Made by a program: the position numbers and the translations under genes. A DNA stretch of 64,000 nucleotides from Dorea_D sp963559605 (GTDB lineage Bacteria > Bacillota > Clostridia > Lachnospirales > Lachnospiraceae): the NCBI GenBank assembly GCA_963559605.1, contig CAUWLL010000008.1:1-64000 (forward strand). Reading direction: 5' to 3'. Below are positions 36,141 to 46,120 of this stretch, in pieces. Position 1 is the stretch's first letter; every line of letters begins with the position of its first letter. Below the pieces are notes generated by a model. It was not told the DNA's origin. It worked only from the letters and a program-made list of their open reading frames with translations, and made no database searches.

Positions 36141-37208
36141 TTAATATCCGGCAATTCCTAATTCTTTACAGATTTTTCTGGCTTCCGGATCCACATATAC
36201 ACCATTTTCTTCAAGTTTTTCTCCATCTAAAATGATTGTTGGACGCAATACGATTCCATCTGAATGGGACGCGGCACTCCAATGCGCTCCCCCTATCTTA
36301 ATTCCCTGGCTGCCAATTCCAAATTCCATACACCCGAAAACTCTTTCATCCTCCACAATGCGCCCAGTTACCTTACGCACTCCCGGATTAAATCCTTGTG
36401 AATAATGCGCAAGACGAAGCATATTCGGATCCTCAAAAGAATACAGCCATTCTTTATAAATTTCTGCTTCCGCACCTCCTCTTACATCCACAACTCTTCC
36501 CTCTTTAAAGTCAATAAATATTTTATCTCTAAGGATTCCCAGTGTATCCGGCGGAAATACCGCCCCGTCAAACACTAAAGTACCTTCTATAGATTCTTCG
36601 ACCGGGCACCAGCTTGTCTGTCCCGTAAGCATAACCGGATAACCTTTTTCCGTAGCCTTAATACCAGAATGACGTACTTTACGTCCGCCCATTGTTCCCC
36701 GAAGATCCATCCCCTCCTTCGTGAGTACATGGATTTCTTCAGATTTCTCCAGTTTATATCTAAAATATTCGCCAAGCTCAATCACTTTATCTACGTTAAT
36801 TTTCCCAATACAATTAACAAGCATTTCCGTGTCCATCCCCGTTGCACATATATAACGCGCTCCGTTTTTATCTACCGCTCTCTGATATGCCGGTCCATGC
36901 ATAATAGAAGCATATGCAAGTTCGATCCACACATCAGCCGCCGCAATAGCATCTGCTACAGGTTGTGGCGGATCCGCATAGAACCCCTCTGCTGTCGGAT
37001 AATAAATAACCGTCGGAACAACCTCATTCGTATAAGCCGCTTCTGTCAATGCATGCACTACTCTCTCATCCACACATGTATCATATGTAATAACAAGATT
37101 TTCTCCCGGTTTGCAGAGCATAATATCCCGCACAAGTTTCATTGCTGCTTTTGCGATTTCCATTCTCCGATATTCATTTCTCATTTCTACACCTATGTTC
37201 CATTCCAT
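36141..37208 (-). CDS. M29-like metalloenzyme (aminopeptidase or NicX-type)
   Basis: A 355-residue protein of the thermophilic-aminopeptidase (M29) superfamily, which also includes 2,5-dihydroxypyridine dioxygenase NicX. Likely metal ligands are the His of RLAHYSQGFNPG (near residue 280) and the His and Asp of SHSDGIVLRP (near residue 318); a Glu in GCMEFGIG lies between. The ATG at 37208 follows AGGAGG by eight bases; the earlier ATG at 37232 lacks a ribosome site. Among peptide transport and dipeptidase genes an aminopeptidase role is the simpler reading. An oxygen-using NicX would be surprising in an anaerobe. Confidence 0.75.
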   Translation of the reverse strand: MEWNIGVEMRNEYRRMEIAKAAMKLVRDIMLCKPGENLVITYDTCVDERVVHALTEAAYTNEVVPTVIYYPTAEGFYADPPQPVADAIAAADVWIELAYASIMHGPAYQRAVDKNGARYICATGMDTEMLVNCIGKINVDKVIELGEYFRYKLEKSEEIHVLTKEGMDLRGTMGGRKVRHSGIKATEKGYPVMLTGQTSWCPVEESIEGTLVFDGAVFPPDTLGILRDKIFIDFKEGRVVDVRGGAEAEIYKEWLYSFEDPNMLRLAHYSQGFNPGVRKVTGRIVEDERVFGCMEFGIGSQGIKIGGAHWSAASHSDGIVLRPTIILDGEKLEENGVYVDPEARKICKELGIAGY

Positions 37209-37224
37209 ATACTTTTCCTCCTTT

Positions 37225-38016
37225 TCAATCATTTTCTTTTAAGAATCTGTAATTATCATATTTTTTATAAACCTGCGGCCTTTTCATTTCCTCCCACGGC
37301 AGTCTCTCTCGAATCGCTTTCATTTTTGACTTATATAATTCCCCTTCAAGATAACCTTCCGCATCATTTGAAATTTCTTGAAAAATACTCCCGTCAGGTT
37401 CCACTATTGCTGTACCGCCACAATATTTGCAGTCTCCCGAGGCACGATTCAACAAAATCATATAAATCTGATTTTCTGCCGCTCTCATTCTCCCACACAA
37501 CCGGAACAATTCTTCCCATCCGTACGCCCAGGCGCTTGGACAAATGATCACATCCGCCCCCATGTTCTTAACCGGCGTTGACACCTCAAAAAATCGTAAA
37601 TCCGCACATATCAACAAGCCTATCTTCCAGCCTTTAAAGGAAACAACCTGCAATTGCTCTCCCGCCTCAAAAAATTCCCTCTCTTGTCCCCAGAGATGTA
37701 TTTTTCTATACTCTCCAAGCTTTTTTCCTTCCTCATCCCATATACACACAGAGTCATAATACTTTTCTTCTTCCCGGACACTAACCCCCGCCAGAATCGG
37801 CACCTTGTATTTCCTGCAAATATCCGAAAAAAATTCTCTTTCAGAAAGTGATTTTTCCGCTTTTATAAAATCATATCCACTGATACAAAGTTCCGGAAAG
37901 CACAAAAGATCCACGTCTGTCCCTGCATATTTTTCAACACACTCTTCTATATGTCTGCGATTTTTTTTCACATCACCCTCTTTTATAGATAATTGTACCA
38001 ACCCGATTTTCAACAT
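37225..38016 (-). CDS. Carbon-nitrogen hydrolase (nitrilase superfamily)
   Basis: A 263-residue amidase-type enzyme that hydrolyses a C-N bond in an amide, carbamoyl or nitrile compound. The catalytic triad is visible: Glu in FPELCISGY, Lys in YRKIHLWG and Cys in LLICADLRF near residue 140. The ATG at 38016 is behind GGAGAGAGG; a TTG 18 bases upstream is possible. Tightly packed between the PepV-like and M29-like genes, suggesting amide cleavage in the same pathway. Exact substrate not identifiable. Confidence 0.88.
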   Translation of the reverse strand: MLKIGLVQLSIKEGDVKKNRRHIEECVEKYAGTDVDLLCFPELCISGYDFIKAEKSLSEREFFSDICRKYKVPILAGVSVREEEKYYDSVCIWDEEGKKLGEYRKIHLWGQEREFFEAGEQLQVVSFKGWKIGLLICADLRFFEVSTPVKNMGADVIICPSAWAYGWEELFRLCGRMRAAENQIYMILLNRASGDCKYCGGTAIVEPDGSIFQEISNDAEGYLEGELYKSKMKAIRERLPWEEMKRPQVYKKYDNYRFLKEND

Positions 38017-38037
38017 TACCTCTCTCCGTATCAAAAT

Positions 38038-39447
38038 TTATTCAAGATTTAATAATGTATATATTGCTTGTGCATATATTTTAGCTGTTATTACCAAATC
38101 TTCTATAGCTATATATTCATCAGGCTCATGAGCCAATTCTTTCTGTCCCGGAAATACCGGTCCGTATGCAACAAAATTATCCGCGGCCCTGCAATAAGTT
38201 CCTCCTCCGATAACTACCGGTTCTTCCATGCGTCCCGTACATTCCTGATAAACATTTAAAAGTGTTTGGATCAGCGGCGCTTTCACCGGAAAATATATAT
38301 GCTTTTTATCTTGGATAACTTCTAAGTTCACGGCATTGCTTTCACAGGCTACACGTAAAGTTTTTTGTATCACTTCATCGGAAGCATGAATTGGATAACG
38401 GATTTCGACAGATGCTTTCCCTTCCGTCTCCTCTATCGACAAAACTCCCAGCGAAAGTGTCAGAATGCCTGAAAGCTTATCTTCACAAGCTACTCCTAGA
38501 TTTTCCCCACGATAGCCGTCAGCAAACATCTCTGTAATTTTCATTGCAAATTCCCAAACTCCATTATGTTCCAACGGAAGGCTCTGCAAATAATTCAGCA
38601 ATATATTAATTGCATTCTTTCCGTTCCAAGGCTGTGAAGAATGACTGCTCCGGCCTTTCGCTTCTATTTTCCACTCCGTTCCCTTTCTCTCTATTACGAT
38701 GCTGTTTTTATCTTCATACTCCGTCAATCCATCTGACAATATTTGCTCCGTTTGATCGTCCCCTTCTATGATCGCATATGCCGAACCTGGTACTACATTA
38801 ACTTTCGTACCGCCCCACACTTTTTTCAAACAAAGACGGGCTCTGCCTTTTTCTTCCTGCCACCGGCTGCTTACATTAAACCGAAGAATACCTTTTTCCG
38901 CATGAATTACCGGAAATTCTGCATCCGGAGAAAAACCGCCCCAAGGCGCCTCCTCTTTCTGTAGGTAATATTTTAGACACCTCATAAATCCACTTTCTTC
39001 GTCTGTGCCTATAATATGTCTTACATGATTCAAAACAGGAAGCCCACTCTCTTTGACCGCTTTCATAGCATAAAGAACTGCGATCATAGGCCCTTTATCA
39101 TCCAGCGCTCCTCTGCCATAAATCCGTCCCTTCTCAACAGTTCCGCGAAACGGCGGATAAGACCAGCCTTCTCCGGGCGGAACAACATCTACATGCGTAA
39201 GGATTCCGATCTGCTTCCCTTTATTTCCCCACTGGATCGTTCCTGCATACCCTTCGTGATTACGTGTTTCAAACCCCATTGTCTCACCTATTTCTAACAC
39301 TTTTTCCAGTGCATCTTCGATCGGTCTGCCAAAGGGCGCTCCTTCTTCACTTTCTCCATAAAGACTTGGATATTCAATCATTTCTCTTGTCTTATCTATA
39401 ATTTCGTCTCGGTATTGATCTATTAATTCGTTTAATATCTCTTCCAT
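38038..39447 (-). CDS. M20 family dipeptidase, PepV-like
   Basis: A 469-residue zinc metallopeptidase of the PepV/Sapep type, the usual length for that class, acting on dipeptides in the cytoplasm. Metal and catalytic residues are present: THVDVVPPG, GRGALDDKGP, TDEESGF, SPDAEFPVIHAEKG and a late His in ELAHEPDEYI. The ATG at 39447 follows GGGGGAT. Next upstream is the peptide ABC transporter, so imported dipeptides are the expected substrate. Confidence 0.92.
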   Translation of the reverse strand: MEEILNELIDQYRDEIIDKTREMIEYPSLYGESEEGAPFGRPIEDALEKVLEIGETMGFETRNHEGYAGTIQWGNKGKQIGILTHVDVVPPGEGWSYPPFRGTVEKGRIYGRGALDDKGPMIAVLYAMKAVKESGLPVLNHVRHIIGTDEESGFMRCLKYYLQKEEAPWGGFSPDAEFPVIHAEKGILRFNVSSRWQEEKGRARLCLKKVWGGTKVNVVPGSAYAIIEGDDQTEQILSDGLTEYEDKNSIVIERKGTEWKIEAKGRSSHSSQPWNGKNAINILLNYLQSLPLEHNGVWEFAMKITEMFADGYRGENLGVACEDKLSGILTLSLGVLSIEETEGKASVEIRYPIHASDEVIQKTLRVACESNAVNLEVIQDKKHIYFPVKAPLIQTLLNVYQECTGRMEEPVVIGGGTYCRAADNFVAYGPVFPGQKELAHEPDEYIAIEDLVITAKIYAQAIYTLLNLE

Positions 39448-39472
39448 ATTATCCCCCTTATCACCACAGGCA

Positions 39473-40441
39473 TTATTCTTTTTCCCGATATTTATGACAG
39501 CACACAAAATGATCCTTTTCTATTTCTACCATTTTAGGTTCTTGTACTTTGCAAATTTCCATGCAGTCTCTACATCGAGTATGGAAGGTACACCCTTTCG
39601 GTGCATTAACCGGAGATGGAATTTCTCCTTGCGAAACAATTTGCTCCGGCTTCATTTCCTCTTCTTCAATTGTCGCAACAGGGATAGATGACAGTAACAT
39701 TTGTGTATATGGATGCAATGGCGCTTTAAAAAACTCCTCTGTCGGTGCTAATTCACATAATCTTCCAAGATAAAGAATCGCTACTCTCGTGGCAACATTT
39801 CGCATCAAGCTCAAATCATGTGTAATAAACAAATAGGAGATTTCCAATTGTTTTTGAAGTTCGATCAAGGTGTTGATTACCTTTGCCTGCACAGACACAT
39901 CCAACGCAGAAGTAGGCTCATCTAAAATGATCAGTTCTGGATTGGTCGCCAATGCTCGTGCCACAGAAACCAGCTGCCTTTCTCCTCCACCTATGTTTCT
40001 TGGCATCTTATTTTTATATTCTTTAGGTAAACCAACCATTTCCAAAAGCTCTTCTATTCGTTCCTGCTTTTTTTCCTTTGTCATCTTGTCATGTATATCT
40101 AAAGGAACCTCCATACTTTTTTCAATGGTACGTCTTGCATTCAATGAAGAGCCGGGGTCTTGAAAAACTATTTGAATTTCTCCCTTTTGCTGCAAACTTC
40201 TCTTATATCCTTTTTCCACAAGATTACAGTCTTTATACAATATTTCGCCCTCCGTAGCTCCATACATTCCTACCACCGTATAGGCAATTGTACTTTTTCC
40301 GCATCCTGATTCTCCAACTAACCCTAATGTTTCTCCTTTATACAACTTCATGCTAACGCCGTCTACTGCCTTAACTGTTTTCCCATTCGGCAGAGGAAAA
40401 TACTTTTTTAAATTATTAATTTCAAGTATCACATTACTCAT
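39473..40441 (-). CDS. oppF: Oligopeptide/dipeptide ABC transporter ATPase (OppF type)
   Basis: A 322-residue ATPase. Walker A GESGCGKST, signature IGGGERQLVSVARAL (LSGGQ changed to IGGGE, as sometimes seen in OppF), Walker B LIILDEPTSALD and switch His in FITHDL. The C-terminal oligopeptide-type Cys cluster (CTFHTRCRDCMEIC) is present. Overlaps oppD by four bases (ATGA). Confidence 0.94.
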   Translation of the reverse strand: MSNVILEINNLKKYFPLPNGKTVKAVDGVSMKLYKGETLGLVGESGCGKSTIAYTVVGMYGATEGEILYKDCNLVEKGYKRSLQQKGEIQIVFQDPGSSLNARRTIEKSMEVPLDIHDKMTKEKKQERIEELLEMVGLPKEYKNKMPRNIGGGERQLVSVARALATNPELIILDEPTSALDVSVQAKVINTLIELQKQLEISYLFITHDLSLMRNVATRVAILYLGRLCELAPTEEFFKAPLHPYTQMLLSSIPVATIEEEEMKPEQIVSQGEIPSPVNAPKGCTFHTRCRDCMEICKVQEPKMVEIEKDHFVCCHKYREKE

Positions 40442-41427
40442 AACATTTCCTCCTCTGCTTTAAAACATGCCACCCAATGATTATCACCAATGTTTTTTCG
40501 TTCAGGTTTACAATCTACACATTGTTCTGTGGCGTACGGACACCTCGGAGCAAACCTACATCCTTTTGGCGGCTGGCTATAATCCGGTATTCTTCCGGGT
40601 ATCCCTTTTGCTATACCATTACCGGTCAACTTGGGAAGACAATTCATTAACGCCTTTGTATAAGGATGCAGTGGATGTTCAAACACCTCTCCTGTATCAC
40701 CGCCTTCAACAATTGTACCCGCATACATAATATTTACCTTTGTCGTTACCTGCCTGATAACCCCCAAAGAATGCGTAACCATAATAACCGATAGTTCTCC
40801 TGCATCTACCAATTTCTTAATCAATCTTAAAATCTGATCCTGTATAGTTACATCAAGCGCCGTTCCCGGTTCATCGGCAAGCAATATACTTCTCTCTGCC
40901 GCAAGCGTCATAGCAATACAAACTCTTTGCCTCATACCTCCTGAAAGCTGAAACGGGTAACTATTTAAAATACGCTCGGGATCCGCAAGGGATACTGCCG
41001 TTAGTGCGTCTTCTGCTTTTTTCAGCAATTGACTTTTGCTCATTTTTTTATCTTTATGGGCATATTTCAATGCTTCTAAAAATTGATTTTTAATAGAAAT
41101 CACCGGATTAAGAGCACTGGATGGATCTTGGAATATCATCCCTGCCCCCTTTTGCCTATATTCTTGCAACTTATCTTTCGGCATTTCCAATACATTTTGT
41201 CCCTTATAAAAGATTTCTCCTTTTTCCACCAGCCCGTTAGACGGTAATACATTTAAAATCGCACGCATAGTCGTTGTCTTTCCACATCCGGACTCGCCTA
41301 CAATACCTACGCTATTACCTTCTTCCACTTCAAAGGTCACATTTTCCAGTACATGAGTTTTCACCTTGGCAACAGTATAAGATACAGACAAGTCCCGAAC
41401 TTCTAAAATTTTAGCCTTTTCTCCCAT
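40438..41427 (-). CDS. oppD: Oligopeptide/dipeptide ABC transporter ATPase (OppD type)
   Basis: A 329-residue ATPase with Walker A GESGCGKTT, signature QLSGGMRQRVCIAM, Walker B ILLADEPGTALD and switch His in VTHSL. It ends in the Cys cluster region CRFAPRCPYATEQCVDC. Its ATG directly follows the oppC stop (TAAATG). Partner of OppF. Confidence 0.95.
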   Translation of the reverse strand: MGEKAKILEVRDLSVSYTVAKVKTHVLENVTFEVEEGNSVGIVGESGCGKTTTMRAILNVLPSNGLVEKGEIFYKGQNVLEMPKDKLQEYRQKGAGMIFQDPSSALNPVISIKNQFLEALKYAHKDKKMSKSQLLKKAEDALTAVSLADPERILNSYPFQLSGGMRQRVCIAMTLAAERSILLADEPGTALDVTIQDQILRLIKKLVDAGELSVIMVTHSLGVIRQVTTKVNIMYAGTIVEGGDTGEVFEHPLHPYTKALMNCLPKLTGNGIAKGIPGRIPDYSQPPKGCRFAPRCPYATEQCVDCKPERKNIGDNHWVACFKAEEEML

Positions 41428-42291
41428 TTATTTGCCCTCCACGTTAAACACATTACCCACACCGTCTCCTAACAGATTAAAACCAAGTACTATAATAATA
41501 ATTGTTACCGCCGGAAAAATTGCAAGCCACCACATATCCGGGAGAAATTTCACTCCGTCATTAATCATATTTCCCAAAGCCGGTGTAGGCGGCTGTTCAC
41601 CAAGACCGACAAAACTTAAAGTTGCCCCCATACAAATTACGTACCCCATATCCAAAGTCATTTTTGTCAATATTTGATCAAACGTATTCGGCAAAAATTC
41701 TTTAAATATAATATGGCTTAACTTTGCGCCTGTCAGTTCTGCATATACAATATAATTTTCTGTCCTCAAAGAGGAGGCAACTCCAAACGATAATCTTGCA
41801 TACCACGGCCACCACATAATTGTGATTGCTATCATTGAGTTCTTTAAATTAGGTTCCAAAATTGCCGCAATCGCAAGAGCAAGTACTAATGCCGGAACAG
41901 ACAGAAAAATATCTACAATTCTCATAAGTACTGTTTCAACCCATGTATCTTTAAAATAACCGGCCAATACCCCCACCACGAATCCAATCGGCACTGCAAT
42001 AGCCAACACAAGAACTCCCATCAGCAGACTGCTGCGAAGACTAATTAAAAGCCTCGAAAACACATCTCTTCCCATAGTGTCCGTTCCCATAAGATGCTTA
42101 AGACTCGGTGCCTGAGAACTCTCCATAAATTTTACAGTTGCTCCTGCATCTTCAGGATAGGGTGCGATGATCGGTGCAAAAATTGCCAATATTACAATTA
42201 ACACTACGATCACCAAGCCAAGTACCGATACTTTACCTGCCGAAAATTTATACCAGTTTTTTATCATATTTTCTTTTCGTTCTGCTTTCAC
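41428..42291 (-). CDS. oppC: Peptide ABC transporter permease (OppC type)
   Basis: A 287-residue permease with six hydrophobic segments. The family region GTDTMGRDVFSRLL is near residue 85 and the EAA-like loop AELTGAKLSHIIFKEFLP near residue 190. I choose the GTG at 42291, with AGGAGGTGG upstream; a later ATG (16 codons into the longer reading) has a weak site, and the longer ATG at 42315 overlaps oppB. About 15 bases behind oppB. Confidence 0.92.
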   Translation of the reverse strand: MKAERKENMIKNWYKFSAGKVSVLGLVIVVLIVILAIFAPIIAPYPEDAGATVKFMESSQAPSLKHLMGTDTMGRDVFSRLLISLRSSLLMGVLVLAIAVPIGFVVGVLAGYFKDTWVETVLMRIVDIFLSVPALVLALAIAAILEPNLKNSMIAITIMWWPWYARLSFGVASSLRTENYIVYAELTGAKLSHIIFKEFLPNTFDQILTKMTLDMGYVICMGATLSFVGLGEQPPTPALGNMINDGVKFLPDMWWLAIFPAVTIIIIVLGFNLLGDGVGNVFNVEGK

Positions 42292-42304
42292 TTTGCACCA
42301 CCTC

Positions 42305-43327
42305 CTATCTCGCACGTTTTTGCCTCATTCTGGGATCCAAAATCATAGCCACAATATCTACTGCAATACTTGTAATCGCAAATGCCAATCCTATGATCAG
42401 AACTACGGCACATACCGCATTCGTATCTTTATTTAAAATAGCAGTCATACCATAACTCGATAACCCCGGCCAATTAAATATCCGTTCTACCAAAAATGCA
42501 TTACCAAACATTGCCGCAATGTCCATACCTATCACTGTCACCGTTGGAATTACGGAAGGTTTCAGCAAAAACTTTCTATTTACGACTGACTGCGGAACAC
42601 CTTGAGACGTTACCATTGTTATATAGTCTTTATCTGCATTCTGAAGCATACTGGAACGCGTGATCCTCGCTTCTTGCATTGTCTTACCCAAAGCTAATGC
42701 CAAAGCCGGAAATAACAGGTGCAAAAATGCATCCCATGCCGCTGCCGGTTGTCCGCCCAGCAGCGCATCAATTACATACAACCCGGTAATATCCGGTATG
42801 ACGAATCCCGGACTGATACGCCCCCCGATCGTCGGCATCACAGGTACCCAATACCCAAACACCAGCACAAACAATACCGCAAACACAAACGTCGGTGTTG
42901 CCACAAAAATATATCCCAAAAATCTACACAAATAATCCTGCCACTTATTTTTATGCTGGGCGCTTGTAACACCTAAGAACAATGCAACTAAAATCGGCGG
43001 GAAACCGGCCCAGATAACTAATTCAATGGTTGCAGGCGCAAATTCTTTTATATCCTGTATAACGGCTCTTTTCGTAACCGCCGATACACCAAAATCTCCT
43101 TGCAGAGCATCTGTCAACCAATATATGTACTGCATTGGCAATGGTTCATTCAGATGATTAACCTCTCTATAATTCTCCAATACCTCTTCTGTAACATTTG
43201 CTCCCAACGCTAATCTTGCAGGATCTCCCGGTACAATTCTCATAAGTACAAAAATAATAATCGTAAGTCCCAAAAGCACTACTATTGAGCTCAGCAAACG
43301 TTTTAATATGTTTTTCAGGAGCGACAT
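42305..43327 (-). CDS. oppB: Peptide ABC transporter permease (OppB type)
   Basis: A 340-residue permease. First membrane helix at residues 10-30, followed by the typical MRIVPGDPARLALG. The EAA loop region MQEARITRSSMLQ and the C-terminal NWPGLSSYGM are conserved. Ribosome site AAGGAGGGG. First permease after the binding-protein gene. Confidence 0.94.
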   Translation of the reverse strand: MSLLKNILKRLLSSIVVLLGLTIIIFVLMRIVPGDPARLALGANVTEEVLENYREVNHLNEPLPMQYIYWLTDALQGDFGVSAVTKRAVIQDIKEFAPATIELVIWAGFPPILVALFLGVTSAQHKNKWQDYLCRFLGYIFVATPTFVFAVLFVLVFGYWVPVMPTIGGRISPGFVIPDITGLYVIDALLGGQPAAAWDAFLHLLFPALALALGKTMQEARITRSSMLQNADKDYITMVTSQGVPQSVVNRKFLLKPSVIPTVTVIGMDIAAMFGNAFLVERIFNWPGLSSYGMTAILNKDTNAVCAVVLIIGLAFAITSIAVDIVAMILDPRMRQKRAR

Positions 43328-43361
43328 TTTCTTCCCCTCCTTTCATCATTGAATTACTAGA

Positions 43362-45014
43362 TCATTTCTTATCCGGAAATACTTTTATGTTTGGCATGTA
43401 ATTCACATATCCCATTACCGGTATAGAAAACTCTGGGTTAGCCGCATTATACTCTACATAAGAAGATTGATACGCAAATCTGAGTGTTTCTTCAACAAGA
43501 GGAATCATCACACACTGTTCTGCCAAATAATCCTGAATTGCTTCGTATTTTTTTACTCTTTCATTATTATCAATCGTTGCAAGTGCATCATCAATCATTC
43601 CGTCCAATTTATCATCGTTAATCCAACAACAATTCATCCATGTTCCTGACTTTTTAGAACTAAGCGCAGAATCAAACACTCCTCCTGCTTCCGGATAGTC
43701 TGCTGCAAATCCTGTTGTTGTTACATTCGGTGTTGTTTCCGGTGAGCCTGCATTCTCTATTACACTGGCCCATGGCGTTTTCACTACATTCACTTTTACT
43801 CCTGCCTGTTCCGCTGCCGCCTGGATCAAAAGTGCAAGTTTCTCTCGAGCAGGTGTTTCAGCTACCCAGCACACTTCTATCGGATAATCCTGAATATTAT
43901 CAGCATATTTTGAAAGCGCAATTTCTTCTTTTGCTTTTTCAATATTATAGCTGTAATCATTCATCTTTTTATATCCTAAAGAGCTTTCAGATATGATACT
44001 ATCTGCTTTTTTAGAATTCGGGTAAATATCTTTACATACAACATCATAATCCATCATATATGCCAAAGCCTTTCTCACATGCGGATCGTCCGTTGGCGCT
44101 TTAGAATTATTAAGCAGCAAATACACAATATCTCCCGTATTGGTTTCCATAATATCAATACCGTCTACAGCTCCAAGTGAATCGATTGTTTCGGAAGACT
44201 GATATTTATCTGTTATTTCCAGCTCTTTTCGCTCCATCATTGTTTTGACAGTCACCGCTTCATTGGAGCCGATAGCCTTGAACCCTTTCGGCGCGTTTTC
44301 GTCAAGTTCATTCCAGTAATCCGCATATTGTTCACACAAAACATGGGAGTTCGCCGCATACTCTTTCACTTTATACGGACCACTTCCCGCATCATTTTCC
44401 AAGAGAAATGCCTTTCCATAATCTCCGTTATCTCCATAATCTCCGTCTGCATAATTCTCTTTTACCAATTTGCTGTCCAAAATATATAGTCTTACCAAAG
44501 TAGCCAATAAAGTTCCGGCAGGTTTTTCACAAACAAGCTCCACGTTTTTATCGTCTACTGCTTTTACGCTACTCACTGTAGAACTAAATAAATATCCAAA
44601 TCCTTCACCCATATCAAGAAGCCTCTGCATGGTATAAGCTACATCATTTGCCGTTAAAGTATTCCCACTATGGAATTTCACGCCGTCTCTGATCGTAAAT
44701 GTCCAAGTCTTCCCATCTTCCGATACTGTCCACTTTTCTGCAATCCACGGTTCTACATTTCCGTCTTTCTTTGGCATAACTAAAGGATCATAAAGATTGA
44801 TCAATACCGTAGCCGCACCTAAATCCGCCCCAACGCCGGGATCGATCTGCGGGGTTGATGTCAGAGTGTATCTCACATACCCTTCTTCATCACCCGACGC
44901 TCCGGTTCCTGATGCATCACTTCCGGAAGATGATTTGGATTTTCCACATCCTGCCATCATCGCGATAACCATAGCCACACATATTATACATGCAACAATT
45001 CTTTTCCTTTTCAT
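43362..45014 (-). CDS. oppA: Peptide ABC transporter binding lipoprotein (family 5)
   Basis: A 550-residue family 5 extracellular binding protein. Lipobox MMAGC with Cys 23 lipidated. Conserved features are WTFTIRDGVKFHSGNTLTANDV near residue 95 and DPHVRKALAYMMDYD near residue 315. It is the first gene of the Opp operon, and a LysR gene is divergent from it. It probably binds short peptides that the downstream dipeptidases degrade. Confidence 0.94.
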   Translation of the reverse strand: MKRKRIVACIICVAMVIAMMAGCGKSKSSSGSDASGTGASGDEEGYVRYTLTSTPQIDPGVGADLGAATVLINLYDPLVMPKKDGNVEPWIAEKWTVSEDGKTWTFTIRDGVKFHSGNTLTANDVAYTMQRLLDMGEGFGYLFSSTVSSVKAVDDKNVELVCEKPAGTLLATLVRLYILDSKLVKENYADGDYGDNGDYGKAFLLENDAGSGPYKVKEYAANSHVLCEQYADYWNELDENAPKGFKAIGSNEAVTVKTMMERKELEITDKYQSSETIDSLGAVDGIDIMETNTGDIVYLLLNNSKAPTDDPHVRKALAYMMDYDVVCKDIYPNSKKADSIISESSLGYKKMNDYSYNIEKAKEEIALSKYADNIQDYPIEVCWVAETPAREKLALLIQAAAEQAGVKVNVVKTPWASVIENAGSPETTPNVTTTGFAADYPEAGGVFDSALSSKKSGTWMNCCWINDDKLDGMIDDALATIDNNERVKKYEAIQDYLAEQCVMIPLVEETLRFAYQSSYVEYNAANPEFSIPVMGYVNYMPNIKVFPDKK

Positions 45015-45139
45015 ACATTATCCTCCTTTATATTCTTCCGTTTAAGTATCAGAAAATATCATAAAGTTTTCCAATTTTATTGTTCTTTTCGATATTTATT
45101 TCTGATTCTCTTGATTTATTATTGATTATATCAGCTTTT

Positions 45140-45168
45140 TTGTTTACAATAAAATTATATTTTATAAT
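45140..45168 (+). promoter_or_regulatory. Promoter of the plus-strand LysR gene
   Basis: TTGTTT, a 17-base spacer and TATAAT, 43 bases ahead of the start. It lies in the 197-base AT-rich gap shared with oppA, so the same region probably holds the LysR binding site and the oppA promoter. I could not pick a convincing oppA promoter by eye. Confidence 0.65.
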
Positions 45169-45211
45169 CTATTTATTATTTAAAATAATATATCAGGAGG
45201 TGTTATACCAA

Positions 45212-46120
45212 ATGCTAGATGCAAGACTACTTACTTTTCTCACACTCTGCCAGACAAAAAGTTTTACAAAAACTGCCGAAAGCCTTCATATCACACAGCC
45301 TGCCGTTTCACATCACATGAAACACTTAGAGGAATACTATCAAACTAAGCTGTATACTTACAACAACCGAAAGTTTCAACTTACTGCAGCCGGGCACATT
45401 CTATTTCAGTATGTTAATTCCGTCCGTTCTGATTCCGAACGAATAAAAGAACAGCTTTCTACACTTTCTCTTTCTACGAAAGAGTTGAGATTAGGCGCCG
45501 AACAGGCTGCCGGCGAATCTTTCCTCCCATACTTGATCATTGCATTTATGAAGGAACATCCCGATTATAAAATCAGAGTTATTACGGGTTATTACGACGA
45601 ATTATCGAGAAAACTTAACGAAGGTGAACTTGACTTCTTTTTGATGGATGGATTTATCCCTAATACAGAACTTGATTATTACGAACTTTGCAACAGTAGT
45701 ACCATATGTGTCTGTTCCCCTCAACACTCGCTCGCAGAGCAAACGGTTTCGGTAGAAAAACTTTACAACAACACTCTCATCCTTGGCGCATATAGAACCC
45801 CGTCTCGCAGACGGTTAGAAGAAATTTTAAAAGATAACCATATGTCTTCGCTGAACTTTATCAATCGTATTGAAATCAGCAACAGTCTCACGATTGTAAA
45901 ACAGCTGCTCCTGCAAAACATCGGGATTTCATTTTTATTTAAAAGCGGTGTCGCCAGGGAATTAAAAAATGGAACTCTACAGCAAATCTACATCGATGAT
46001 TACTATGAGTTCCATACATATAATCTTATCTATTCAAAAAACAGTTATTTTCACACCCAACATACAGAATTCATGAAGTTTTGCCAAGAATTCCTCAAGC
46101 AGTGGGATTCCGATATTTAA
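45212..46120 (+). CDS. LysR family regulator, divergent from the opp operon
   Basis: A 302-residue LysR-type regulator. The winged helix-turn-helix occupies residues 1-60 (FLTLCQTKSFTKTAESLHITQPAVSHHMKHLE). The effector domain runs from about residue 90 (KELRLGAEQAAGESFLPYLI). The ATG at 45212 follows AGGAGG and gives the family length; an upstream ATG adds a hydrophobic stretch with no ribosome site. Divergent position suggests control of oppA onward. Its last 26 bases overlap the end of the convergent flavodoxin-like gene. Confidence 0.93.
   Translation: MLDARLLTFLTLCQTKSFTKTAESLHITQPAVSHHMKHLEEYYQTKLYTYNNRKFQLTAAGHILFQYVNSVRSDSERIKEQLSTLSLSTKELRLGAEQAAGESFLPYLIIAFMKEHPDYKIRVITGYYDELSRKLNEGELDFFLMDGFIPNTELDYYELCNSSTICVCSPQHSLAEQTVSVEKLYNNTLILGAYRTPSRRRLEEILKDNHMSSLNFINRIEISNSLTIVKQLLLQNIGISFLFKSGVARELKNGTLQQIYIDDYYEFHTYNLIYSKNSYFHTQHTEFMKFCQEFLKQWDSDI

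Noticed and set aside
36669..37547. 292-codon plus-strand open frame opposite the M29-like and nitrilase genes
   Set aside because: No ribosome site, Cys/His/Ile-rich shadow composition, and both minus-strand genes have clear catalytic motifs.
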